Assembly: GCA_905221605.1 (NCBI GenBank) | Contig: CAJNDS010002806.1 | Location: 64,001 to 128,000 of the forward strand | Length of the DNA: 64,000 nt | Direction: 5' to 3' | From: Symbiodinium natans | Lineage: Eukaryota > Sar > Dinophyceae > Suessiales > Symbiodiniaceae | Shown here: piece after piece, positions 44,275-55,197 of the stretch | Layout of the letters: every line of letters starts with the position of its first letter | How positions within the stretch are numbered: the first letter of the stretch is position 1 | Program-made: the position numbers and the translations under genes | The notes under the pieces: model-generated | Databases searched by the model: none | What the model was told of the DNA's origin: nothing | What the model saw: the letters and a program-made list of their open reading frames with translations, nothing else

Positions 44275-46070
44275 CTCTCGTTGAAGCTTGCTGCACTGAG
44301 TTGAGGCAGCTGCAGCCATGAAGGCAGCTGCAACCGCTGCTGGCGGGGTCACCGCAGGGGAGCAGCGTTTTTTGCGGGATCCCTAATTGCAGGGTTGGCC
44401 GGGTTCGTGCTTGGAGGGGGAGTTCCGTCGGTTGCCCATGTATTTGGTCGATGTTCGTGGTGTTTTCATCAAGTTCTGGTTTGTCGAACTTCTCGACCGG
44501 GGCAGCTCCCGTCCTTTTCTCATGTAATAGGAAGAGCCATCGTCTTCGAACTGTGAAGACGGATGTATTAGGGCAGCCAGAGACCAAACAGAGGGAAGAT
44601 ATGCCATGCTTTTCCGACATTAAATCATTTAGGGTCTGCAGCGACAAGAGTCACTCGAGACTTCTTTGCTAGGCATCCCAAGACCCTCCCAAGACCCTCG
44701 CAAGACCCTCCAGAGGACCCTCCCCTTTCATTTCAAAAGCTGCCCAAGCATAACGATCCTAAACGGTCCTGAGCCCATTCTGTTCCCAGCATGCGCGTCT
44801 TTGAGACCTCTGAAAGTCTCACCTGATGGAGATGTTATTGCTCACAAGTTTCCATGTCATGCTTGCTAAGCATTCAGCCTTTGCGGAGCCTCCACCCGAT
44901 AGTATGTCACGCGCAAGCAGAACCCCCCCCCCCCCCGGCAGCTGCGATAGTATGTCACGCGCCGGAGCACACTAGCTGTTCAAGCCTGAAGTCAACAACG
45001 TGCATGGACTGTGGCTCCGTTCTTCTGGGATGGATTGTGGCTGCTGCGCGCTGCCGCTACTGTTGAGATGCCACCCCGAATTGGTGACCTGGCAAGCATA
45101 CCTCCACCTGCCTGATGCGCATAGTTGCGCGCCAGTGCAAGGTGCTTGGTTGCCAAATGACTTGTTGCGAAGGAAACTGCCAGCTGAGATTCTTGATTGA
45201 AAGCCGGCCATACTCAGACTCCCGAAAAAGGCTCAGGTATCATGCCTAGGGATGCCTAGGGCCTAAAGGGCCTAGAGGGCCAAGCGAAAGTACGGCTCAC
45301 GGCTGGCCCTGGCACAACCGTCAAAGACTTGGGGATGCCGTCAGGTTACTGGGGCCACACTGTCGCATCCGCGCAAGACGATCGCGCTGCTGGCAAGGCC
45401 CACGTTTCCTGCCTGGCGCACATCTTCTTGATGTGTTAGTTCTCTCTGCTTATCACTTTTGTTCTCTCTCTCTCTCTCTCCCTCCCTCGCCTCTCTCCCC
45501 TCCCCTCCCCTCCCCTCCCCTCTCTTCCCCTCCCCTCCCCTCCCCTCCCTCCCTTTCTCCGGTGCTTGCGGAGCCTTGTGCTAGGTCCGACGGTCGAACT
45601 CTGCGCCGCTTCTGCGACAAGGTGCATCGACGACCGAACTCTGCATCTTTTTCTGCGCTGTTTTCTGCCTCATTGTTACCATGTTCTGCCAATCTTGGCT
45701 ACACCCGCGTAGTCTTTGAGTTTTAGACCAGGCCTATTGGCAGCATGCCCACGCTGTCCGTGGTTGGGAGCTGGGCATTCCTCCTTCAGTCTGTTGTGTT
45801 GATGTGAGGTTCCCTCGCAGACGATGAGGGGTATGCTGCCGGCTTTGTTCAGTCAGGCGAGGCTTCGACTTCGACTCAGAACACCCTGAGACCGAACTGT
45901 AAATGGCCTTTTTCCCTTTCATTGCTCGGCAGGTGAGTGACCGTCAGTTCATAGATGCAGCTTGGCAGTGGAGTTTAGTTCCATAGTTTTGCAAGCCGCT
46001 GGACGTCGGATGCTGCCCTACGAGCTGGCTGGTCGCACATTGAAATGCCGACGGCAACTGTGCGTGGTGA
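44275..46070. other. Spacer with simple repeats
   Basis: Holds a CAAGACCCTC minisatellite (44684-44715), a C run (44924-44937) flanked by two GATAGTATGTCACGCGC copies (44898 and 44946), and a CT/CCCCT tract (45463-45558). No gene is recognised. Confidence 0.6.
45463..45558 (+). repeat. CT and CCCCT tract
   Basis: (CT)n followed by repeated TCCCC pentamers; strongly asymmetric, all pyrimidine on the + strand. Confidence 0.9.
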
Positions 46071-46099
46071 GCTAACTTGATACCTTTTGAGTCTATGAG

Positions 46100-48880
46100 G
46101 TCGTGGTGCCCCTGCTGTCCAGCTCTGAGCAAGCAGATGCGCTCTCCAAGATCGCTTGTTCCCTGGACACAGGTGCCCTTAGGCAGTGCAAGCAACCCAA
46201 CTACTTGCAATATTGTGCCTGCACCGGCCGTGAGTATGACAAGCATTGTTGAAGTCAAAAATGTCAGACGGGTCAAGTGATCTCCAGAAGCTTTCGCTGA
46301 GCTTTCGCTGTGCTCTCGATGAGCTTTCGCTGAGCTCTCGCTGGGCTTTTGGATTTCGAGCCTTGGGCTAGTCAACGGGGATGGTCTCTTGATGCGCCTG
46401 CCTTTTGTCCTGGCAGGTGCCATGTTGGAGGTCCTCAATGGGGCTTTGCCAGGGAGACTCGTCATTGTGCCCTGGACAACAGGGACGCTGCTTAGAAGAG
46501 GAAAGTGCCCTAAAATGCCAGCACGCAAGACGATTGACGGGTACTTTGTTCGGGATCTTTACGATGTGCCTGAAGCACTGAGCAGCCGAAGAATCGGGAA
46601 ACTCCCAATCGGCCAACAGCCGCTGAGGTGTTGCAAGCTCCGCCAGAGGCAGCTTGGGGGGAGGGAACTTTCCGGATTCTCTCACTGCGGCATTACAATA
46701 TGCGGCTTAGACGCTCCACCTGGTGGCCCGGTAGATCACGACAGATGCAATGCGAAGTTTTGGTTTCGTGACTGAGAGGCAAGTGGTCGACAACTTAATA
46801 ACTTAAGGGTCAAGTGGCTCCGCAGGCCCTGGCCACAATCATCGCCGATGTAGGGCCCGGCCGGATTGGTGCAGTGGTCGTGCCTTTACTCCAGGAACGC
46901 AGGGTGTCCAACTTTAGATGACACCGCGACTCGTTCTGACTTGCATTTCACGGATTGCACTGAACCCAGACTCTTGGTGTGAGGGAGAAGTCTTGACAGG
47001 AGCCAGAGGACCTGCTGCGCGACAGACTCGTGCCACTCCTGCGTCGCTTTCCTGCATTGCGTGGGCCGCATAGGTGTTCACGCATCTACCCACATCGTAT
47101 CCAAGAGCCTCTCCTACCCCCCTCTAGTGCCTTTGCAGCAACTGTGCAGTTGCTGCAAGCAATCCCTCCGGCAGATGTGAACAGAGAAACGCTGCTCTTG
47201 GGATCTCTCTCGCTACAGGCATGGTCGAGAGGCCTGCGCACATGGCCAAGATTGTAGATCAGGCGTGAGCTGCAATAGTGCAACAGCTTGCACAAGAAGC
47301 AAGGCTGTTGACTGTTCAGCCGAGTGCAGCAGCATCGTTTAGCGTCTTAGCCGGAGGAATGAGCTGACGAGAGTTGAGCGCGCTGATCGGCGGTTTCTGA
47401 GTCTCTGCAGAGTCGACAGGTGGATGCCTCTGTGCTGATCGCGCTGCTCCGTGGCGTTCGTGCAGAAGCCTTGGCGGCGGTCGTGAATGGCTTCTGTGAG
47501 GAGCGGGCATGTCTGCTGCATGTCTGACACAGCTTTGAAAGACTTGGCAGAGACTTCTCTGCCACGGAGTTACAGGGGGATAGGCCCGATCGGCTTTGAG
47601 TTGGTCTGCAATCATGTTGCATCTAATGTACTCATGTGGTAATGGGGACGGGTGTGTCCAGCAGGGAGGAGCAAGACCATGGGCTTTGAGTGCGGCTCTG
47701 CGTGCAGCTCGGCGTGCAGGAGGACTTCAATACCGAGGGCCACGTGATTCAGCTCTTGCGGGCTCTGAACAGCGCTCCAGGCCATCATGGAGAGATGTGC
47801 GCTTGTGGGGGTTTAATGGTTTCACCTATACTCTGTGAGAGCTGCATGCGCGGTCCTGAGACCTGGCGAATGAGAAGATCGTCCCGCTCATGGAAAAAGG
47901 AGAGCCAAGCAAGCTCGTTCGCCGCTGGCTCTGCAGAAAGACTGTGCAGTGAGGAAGGCGTCGAAAAAGCGCGCAGTATGTGACGAATTTTTCGATTCAA
48001 TTTGAAGCGATGCCTTGCTACGAGTAACTCCTGCTAAGGATTGGTTCAAGGAATCCCAGAATCTGGGCTGCACTGATCAAGTGCCTGCGAGTCTTATGGA
48101 GCAGGTGGGCAGTGGGCAGTCTATGCACCAAGCCAGGGCAAGAGTTCTGGAAGGAGTCGAGTGAACCTTAGAATCATTCGGTAACTGAAAGCCCAGCCAA
48201 GGCTGAGAAGCTTCTGGCCGTGCTGAGCTCGACTGAGGAGGGAATAGTTCCAGTGTCTTGCCAGGTAGGTCCTACTCTTTCGAGACCATGAGATCATTCA
48301 TTGTTGAGTGAGTGGAGGCTTGCCCACACACTGCCCGCCAACAAACTGAACGTAGGACAACGTAAGCCTGGTCTTTTTTGGACAAAAAGCTGCCGGTCTT
48401 TCCGGAACAGCCTGCCAACAGGCAGATGGTGTTCTCCGCCTATTGGAGATGCTTGGCAGAAGCCCCGAAAAGGCAAAACTGGTGAGTGTTCGCTAGATTC
48501 TAGCTCATGCCGGCCGGCAGGTTGCGTCCGCAGGTCCGCTTCGCTCTGTGCTTGTGCGATCTTTCGAACATGGGTGCCCCGTGCGCACAGCGCAGCCTCA
48601 AGGAACACCAATGCAGATTTCGCTGTACGTCTCTTCCAGCTGCCTTTGGATTCCGCTCCTTGGCATTCAGGGTGAAGGCTGTGGACCGACTTTTATTTTA
48701 GCCTGGGCCGGAGCACTAGGAGCACTATAGGTCATATCCTCCATGGCTGGTGGTTTCGCGGATGTCATGGCGGACCGGAACATCGCCGAGCTGGTGAAAC
48801 ACAGCACCGACACTCTCCAGGTGTGGGAAGAGAAGGAACACCTCAAAGGGAGAAGCTCTACTCCCAACCGTAAGAAAAAT
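46100..48880 (+). CDS. Possible alpha-helical repeat protein, scattered exons
   Basis: Several + strand segments have the spacing of helical-repeat proteins: VVVPLLSSEQADALSKIACS (about 46110), QALATIIADVGPGRIGAVVV (46822-46880), ASVLIALLRGVRAEALAAVV (47427-47490), HVIQLLRALNSAPG (47742), NEKIVPLMEKGEPSKLVRRW (47871-47930), AKAEKLLAVLSSTEEGI (48198) and FADVMADRNIAELVKHSTDT (48755-48815). The pattern recalls HEAT/ARM-like or similar solenoids but no family signature is certain. Grouping into one gene is inference from strand and proximity. Confidence 0.3.
46292..46345 (+). repeat. GAGCTTTCGCT minisatellite
   Basis: Four or five imperfect copies of an 11-12-bp unit (GCTTTCGCTGA / GCTCTCGCTGG). 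Confidence 0.8.
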
Positions 48881-50141
48881 CTGAAAAATGCCGTGGCTTT
48901 TTCTCGATTTGCCGCCAAGGTTCATCTCTTTGAGCACAACCGCTCGGCTATTCGCTTACTGTCAACAGTTTCCTTGCGTTCGGGAAGTCAGAGACAATGT
49001 GCACCAATTACTCTCGATACACAAAAAGTGGCAATTATGTCAGAAGGTGAAGCCGCAAGAGAGTGCAGGGTTTACTTTTGCCTTTTTGTGCTCAGGCTGG
49101 ATATTGTTATTGTATGGCTCCTTAACCTTATGTTCCCCCAAATCGGACCCTGGAGCACTGTTTGCAGGCAGGCTTGGCGCAAGCCGACGGCGTCCTGGCC
49201 CGTGGCTTGCAGGCAGGATTTTTCTGTGCATGTTTCTTTTTCTGAACTGGGTCGGGTTGCGGGAATCCCCGTGTTTCCATCCCAAACAGCCCGAAGCCGT
49301 TAAACCTCCATATGTTTCGGTCGACGTATCGGAAAGGTGTTTACCATATTGTTGCCTTCAGAGGCACGCGGAGCAGATCCAAGTACCGGCTACAAGTTTG
49401 GTGACCTCACACGAGGCGCTGGGCTTCTGTTCTCAGAGGTGCACGTCTCTTTGGAAGCTTTTTCCCATGAGGTCTGCTGTCCATGGGCCAGGAGAGTCTC
49501 GAGCCGCTGCAGGAAGGTCCCAGAACTGGCAGTGCTCGTTGTTACTCGTAAGTGCTCTTAAGGTTCAACCATGTTATGCCCATCCTGTGAAGAGTAGTGG
49601 GAAACGGATGGAGACGGGCTGAATGGCTCGTGGGATGAGTGCCCTTCACAGTGCAGAACAGCCATGTCACAGGGAAAGTCTTATTCATTGAGTTCCAATG
49701 CACAGAGCTGTGGACATCAAAGTCGCATACCACGCCAGTCTCCGCCCCGTGGAGGTTGGGAGGCTTTGCAGAAGGACGTAGCCCTCAAAACGGAGACCTT
49801 GACCGAGACGCTGCAGCAGCAAGTGGATGAGCACATGCCCCTGGGTGGCACATGAAGACACAGCGACTGTGTTGGTAAAAGGAACGTACAGTCGGACAGT
49901 CACTGTGTATATGATGTATGGGCCGCGCGCTGCAGGCAGAAGGTGCATGCTTCGCTCGGACAGAATGCCCAACTTTTGAAAGAGGGCCTGAAAGGCGGTC
50001 TGGCCTCCAGCTTCTTGGATGGGCTCTTGAAGCGGAAGAACTTTTCAGCAGTTGAAGTGTGGAGATTTCGGAGTTCTGCCTTTTCTGGTTTGAAATGTGC
50101 GCTTCGCGTGGCTGTTGAAGATGTTTGGGTTGGTTCTCAAG

Positions 50142-50143
<2 letters not shown>

Positions 50144-50183
<40 letters not shown>

Positions 50184-50248
50184 CTGCTCCATGCCCCAAA
50201 GAAAGCAAGAAAGAGAGAACTACGAAAGAAAGAGAGAGAGAGAGAGAT
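50144..50248 (+). repeat. Two (GA)n microsatellites
   Basis: GA dinucleotides at 50144-50178 and 50231-50248, all purine on the + strand and close to the GAA tract that follows. Confidence 0.9.
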
Positions 50249-50351
50249 CCCAACCACAGGAGCCCGCCGTCAATATTTCACCAAGACCTGACTCACCTCC
50301 GGGCGCGCCTGGTGCGCGGGGGTTTCCCCCAAGCCCTGCAGAATCAGAAGC

Positions 50352-50421
50352 AGAAGAAGAAGAAGAAGAAGAAGAAGAAGAAGAAGAAGAAGAAGAAGAA
50401 GAAGAAGAAGAAGAAGAAGAG
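50352..50421 (+). repeat. (GAA)n trinucleotide repeat
   Basis: More than 20 GAA/AAG triplets without interruption. In the + frame 50125-50478 it encodes a poly-Glu tract between a Pro-rich stretch (PPGAPGARGFPPSPAESEAE) and RSLPSRCECGS, so it may sit in an acidic exon; a chance frame is equally possible. Confidence 0.9.
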
Positions 50422-52099
50422 AGATCGCTGCCTTCGCGCTGTGAGTGCGGGAGCAGTGGGTTTCACATATTGAACTGATCGTGTGGACAGGGCGCGCCTG
50501 TGCCCGCGCAGGGGGTCGTTAGGCCGCTCATGCCCCGTAGAAGAAGAAGAAGAGTGCTGCGTGCAGTTTGAGCTAAGAGAGGCAGATGCACCGAGCGAGA
50601 CGCTCAGGCCAGAAGCGCTTGCGTGCATTCAGCTGCCAAAATGACGTTGCCTACAAGAAGGGCCTGCAGGCACCGCTTCCGTGACGCCAGTCCTATTCCT
50701 GAACTGCTCCGCTGCCAGGAAGAAGAGGTTTTCTGAGCAGCTTCTTCTGCAGTGCGCTTTGCCTTTCATCCGAGCCGAAACACACCGGCCGACACCGGGC
50801 AGCCCCAATAAAGAAATTGCTAGGGGGTTCTCCGGTCCTTTGATAGTCTTTGCTGCCCGTAACATGCAAGTACCGAAAGTCAATTGTGACCTTGGCGGAT
50901 TTACGCCTTTGTGCATAATTACATTGAGCAAATTGAGCTGTTTCGAAGAGCAGCTCGAAGAGCTGCCTAGAGAACAGCTTCAGCTAATGGCAGGAGTGGG
51001 TGGCGCCCTTGACTGGATCCCGGCGTTTTTAGTTTCTTTAGCTTAGGCCCCAAGTCCTTCAGACTTTTTCAGTCCCTCCATGATGTTGCCGGTGATGAAC
51101 GGGTGTTGTTTTCTGATCCACCTCACAGGACGCAGCAGAGCCGACCGGAAATCCGGTCACTGATCCATGCTCGGGAGACCGCTTCCTTAACTTTCGCTTC
51201 CGGAAATCAGCTCGCCTAAGAGCCCAAGGGCCGACTAGCAAGGGCTTCCAGAAGGCACAACGACTATCTGCTGCGATCTGCTGCCATCTGCTGTCATCTG
51301 CCTGTCTCCAGAAAAGTCAAGCGCTTGAGGCCGTTGGACTTGGCATCTCTGAAGTCCGTTCGGAGGCAGGATGTCCGAAGCCAAATGTCTAAAGGTTGCT
51401 CTTGTTATCTAGGCAGACGTCCCTTGGATCCTTGTGCAAGGGCCGTGGAGCTGCTTCGGCACATGCAGATCCAGGCAGAGACCCAGCGGTTGCATGTGTC
51501 ACTCGAAACTTCTGGGATCACCCTTTGAGTCTGGTGTGCCTCATTCCCTGCGCTCCAAGCAGTTTCAAAGATGGCAGAAGACACGGGGGCAGCAGCACTG
51601 CTGGAGCAAGCTGAGCAAAAGGAACAGCAGAGCATGTGTAATTTCTGACATTGGAGAAGCAATTCGACAGCCCAGCCATGGCGATACTCGCGAACACACC
51701 ATTTGCGGTGTTTGCCTGCGCGTATGGCCTGTACCTGTCCTCCTGCTGCAGTACCGTGCAATGCATCTGCAAAACATCACCGCAGTGTCCGCTGCCGATT
51801 GATATCTGGATATGTGTGGATGTCGCATGATGTCGCATCGTCATCTCATCCAGGCTGCCATTCCTGTACCTACTGCTATCTCCACGGCGGGAACGGCAGC
51901 CGCCGGACTCCGCAGGCTTCGAGCGGGCAACTGTCACATAGAAAGACGATCAGCTTGAAGCGCAGCTGCAAAGGGGAGTTCCCGATGTTCCTGCCTGCTT
52001 TTCAAAAAGCTCGCTCAGATGCCTTGCTGCTTCCCTGGCGTCCACTGTGCAGCCCCAGCCTGGGTGCCGTCGTCTTTGTGAGCTGGCCATGAGCCTAGC

Positions 52100-53300
52100 T
52101 TTGTGTTTCTTTTCCCGATCGTTCTTTACAAATGTTGCGAGGTTTCAGGATATCTGAGGACTGGGATACTGGCCTCAGCAAGGTGCTACTGTATGCTGGA
52201 TTAGCAGGTGGATGTCGCACGTCGAGGCATGTAAGCGAGGAGCTGGCCTTGATTGCCTTTCCCATGGTTGCCTGGATGCTCTGCCTTGTTTTTTTTTTTT
52301 GCAGCGGCACAGCCCCGAGTGTCCTGGCAGCCTTGGGTCTTGCTCAGGCTGGCGTTGCTTTACGTCCTCTTGCGCGTGGCGGGATTTTCCACATCCGCCA
52401 TGCCTCATGTCAGCGCGTGTCGCAGCGGTTTGTTGGTTGTTGAGACGAGGGCCAGGACTTCAGGCAAGCTTGCAGGCGTAAGCCAAAAGAACCCTAGGCC
52501 CAGGCCTTGGCAAATCGAGACGTCCTTTTTTTGGCTTCTTTTAGCACATTTTGCAACGTGCTGCTGCGACAGGCGGTGTCAAAGCTACACTGGAAGTTGA
52601 AGATGAAGCCACTTTGGCAACACAAGGTCTGACTCCAAGTGCGCTGCAGACAGCTTGTGCTCGGATTCTTCTTTGATGGCAGCGCATGCGCTGTTCCTAA
52701 GCATCACACCAACCAGACAGCAAGACATGCATTGCTTGGATGGGCCAAAGCTGAGGATGACTTGCTGCGGATGGCATACCTGAACGTAACTCGACAGAGC
52801 TTAACATTTCTAAGTGGGAAGGGTCTGATTTGTGTCAGACTTTGAGCCAATCTTTGATTTTGATCGTGGGTTGCGATCCAAGGTTGCTGTGCCCGTTTGG
52901 CTCATACGCGAGACGTGAATCAGTGAACTGGAGGTCGGCCTTTGTTTCTTGGGCCGCGTTCAAGGTCGTGTTTGGCCGCATCCAGCCGGAGGCCCCCGGA
53001 AAGCTCTGGAACGCACATCGGCATGCTGAAAAAATATACAAAAATGGCAACTCTTCGGCCTTCAGGGTTGCGTTTCCCAGTGGTTCCCAGTGGTGCCGAG
53101 TGTTTCCTTGTGTTTTCTCAGGACGCGATTCAACCCACAGGGCAGTAGCCCCCGCGGTGCCCATGCGAGGAAGGTGTGATTCGCTCCGCTTGGACTTCCT
53201 CCTGCTTGTAGCCTACTTCACCTTTTTCTACGCAGTGTCCCGGCCTGTGGTATTCGCGCATAGTACCGGATGGGATGGCATCTGCTAATTAATCGCTGGC
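52100..53300 (+). other. Possible exons of unknown gene
   Basis: GGVKATLEVEDEATLATQGL then TPSALQTACARIL (52572-52672) and a 68-codon frame 52639-52845 are coherent but unassigned. A run of T (52290-52301) precedes a CAGCGGCACAG segment. No domain recognised. Confidence 0.25.
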
Positions 53301-53819
53301 CTTGCGGCAAGAAGAGCAGAGGTTCTCTTTGAAATGGTGTCCTGGCTGCAACATGCTGCAACGGCTCTACTGGGCTTGTCAGGGCTGCCATTGTTTGTTC
53401 TTTGTGTTTCTTTGCGGGGCATCCTTGCGGGCCAGGTGCGGCATGTGAACCTGCCGCAGATCTGCACGTAGCTTCCAGCTTTGCTCATACCATATACATA
53501 TGAATATGTTGTGCATATGTACATATATATCGACATAATATGATCGAGTAAATGAACAAATGGATGTATTCAACATGCACTTGCATGTCAATATAGGTTC
53601 CCTCAACAAGTACAAGTGCAGTACAGCAAATGTACTGACACACACACACAATCAGACATGCCTACTGCCCCATGGTGGTTTGTGGTGACAAGATCTAGAC
53701 AGACAGTATGTGTGCGATGAGTTCTGGATTGCTGGTATGCAGATGCGAAGTCGTGCCTTAAGGCACATCTCTGTTGACGTTTTCCGCAATCCGCAGCTGG
53801 GCTCAGCTTCTGGCGGAAA

Positions 53820-53836
53820 GGGGGGGGGGGGGGGGG
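53820..53836 (+). repeat. Poly-G run of 17
   Basis: Uninterrupted G, 25 bp before a G-rich minisatellite. Confidence 0.9.
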
Positions 53837-53860
53837 AGAAATAGGATGAACCCAGGGGAG

Positions 53861-53934
53861 GGGAAGATGGGAGAAGATGGGAGAAGATGGGAGAAGATGG
53901 GAGAAGATGGGAGAAGATGGGAGAAGATGGGAGA
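53861..53934 (+). repeat. GGGAGAAGAT minisatellite
   Basis: About seven near-perfect 10-bp copies, with GGAGAGAAGGAGAA relatives running to about 54010. The strand is purine-only over most of the tract. Confidence 0.95.
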
Positions 53935-54010
53935 GAAGGAGAATGAAGGTGGAGAGAAGGAGAACTGCAGAATGACAATGAAGGAGCAGGAGAGAACTGG
54001 AAACAGAAGA

Positions 54011-54890
54011 GCAGGTACGTAGAGGGATCATCTCTCCCTGCTACCGAGGCAAGGCCTCGGCATTTGCGTCGTGGCACTGGTGGTGATCCTAGGCGGGGAT
54101 GGATGTTTTTACACAAATGCATTAGTTTTTACGGACCCACGAATTTTTACGAATCCTTCCTGTGTTGCACTTTTGTCACCAATGTCCTAACACTTTTCTG
54201 TTGGAGTTGTGACAAGTTGCCGCACGCGCAGAACACGCCCTGAGCCCTCGTTGAGCGCTTCATGCGCTGATGCCCTGATCCTCTTTCTGCTCAAGGGCTT
54301 TGCCTCGCTTCGTCCGATTGGCGCTTCTTTAGGGCGGTGATCCTCGGACTGCCCACAGACTCTGCCAGGCGCCTCAGCCATGTTCAGCTTTCCAGTGCCT
54401 CTTTCGATTTACAGAGTTTGCGGAGGTTCCGTAAAAACCAGCCAAGCCCAGGCCATCATGTCATCCCTGGATGGTCTCCTCGGCTGGAAGAGCATCCATG
54501 CGCCCCAGTCGCTGGACTAATGGGCTAACGCGTATCCGGCATGATTTAAAGATGCGACCGTTGACTGAGCACTCAGTTGCGTTTGCTGTCGACTGCGTCA
54601 TGCTGGCACTGGTCATGCGGGCTGTGCTCAATACACACCTTGTTAAGAAAGTGGCTTTGGAAGACCTTCATGCTAAAAGATGTGAGGCTTGTCACAGCCC
54701 CAAACCCAAAACATAACGGTCACGTGCTATGAAGCCTTAAGCAGGCAGGGAAGGCAGAGAGGGTCCGTTGTGTCCGTTATGTTTCCACATTCATGGAAAC
54801 CAAGGCCAAGACTACGGCCACGGCCTTTCGCTTAAACTCGAGTCGTGAAAGACCTTAGCACGCCCTGATCTCAGACTCCGCGCTGGTCTT
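54011..54890. other. Spacer before the tandem gene array
   Basis: A short + segment QAIMSSLDGLLGWKSIHAPQ then SLD and a stop (about 54452-54520) looks like a possible C-terminal exon. Nothing else is recognised. Confidence 0.25.
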
Positions 54891-55129
54891 TATCTGTCCA
54901 ATGCGTCCAGTATCTCAATTCGGGGCAATGCGAATGCCTCTCCTGAGATCTTTTCATCCGGAGCACGGGGCACTGCAGGCACTACGTGTGCCGTTGGGCG
55001 AGATGAATCAGCCGACCGTGCAGGACACGCTGCATCACAGGCACATGTTTGCCCGTAGTCATTCCACTGGGTCGCATGGCAGGGGTGCACAGGGAGCCCT
55101 TTCCACTGCATGTCCATGTCATCATCAGC

Positions 55130-55146
55130 TGGCTCTAGCAGAAATT
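55130..55146 (+). promoter_or_regulatory. Candidate spliced-leader acceptor upstream of copy 1
   Basis: CTGGCTCTAGCAG lies about 60 bp before the ATG and is kept in all four copies (CTGGCTCTAG even in copy 4, where the leader is shortened). Dinoflagellate mRNAs receive a trans-spliced leader at an upstream AG, so this is the best candidate; not proven by sequence alone. Confidence 0.35.
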
Positions 55147-55197
55147 AAAGGCTTCGTGCTTTCCCCGTGCCTCGTCTTAATTATCCTCTTTGTGAAC

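Larger units (their letters stand above)
48881..52100. other. Unassigned interval with short helical segments
   Basis: + strand segments such as LQKDVALKTETLTETLQQQV (49762-49825), NAQLLKEGLKGGLASSFLDG (49966) and AVELLRHMQIQAETQRL (about 51446) could be exons; the last is weakly PPR-like. Overlapping frames at 48743-49622 show no domain. Confidence 0.25.

Noticed and set aside
50344-50628. Minus-strand poly-Phe frame
   Set aside because: Simply the reverse complement of the GAA repeat.
51396-51530. PPR protein from AVELLRHMQ
   Set aside because: Only one weak match to the repeat and no tandem 35-residue periodicity around it.
54901-55197. N-terminal extension of tandem gene copy 1 up to 54901
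   Set aside because: The extension is not conserved at that length in other copies, and a candidate spliced-leader acceptor lies inside it. MAAPIFEF is the shared start.
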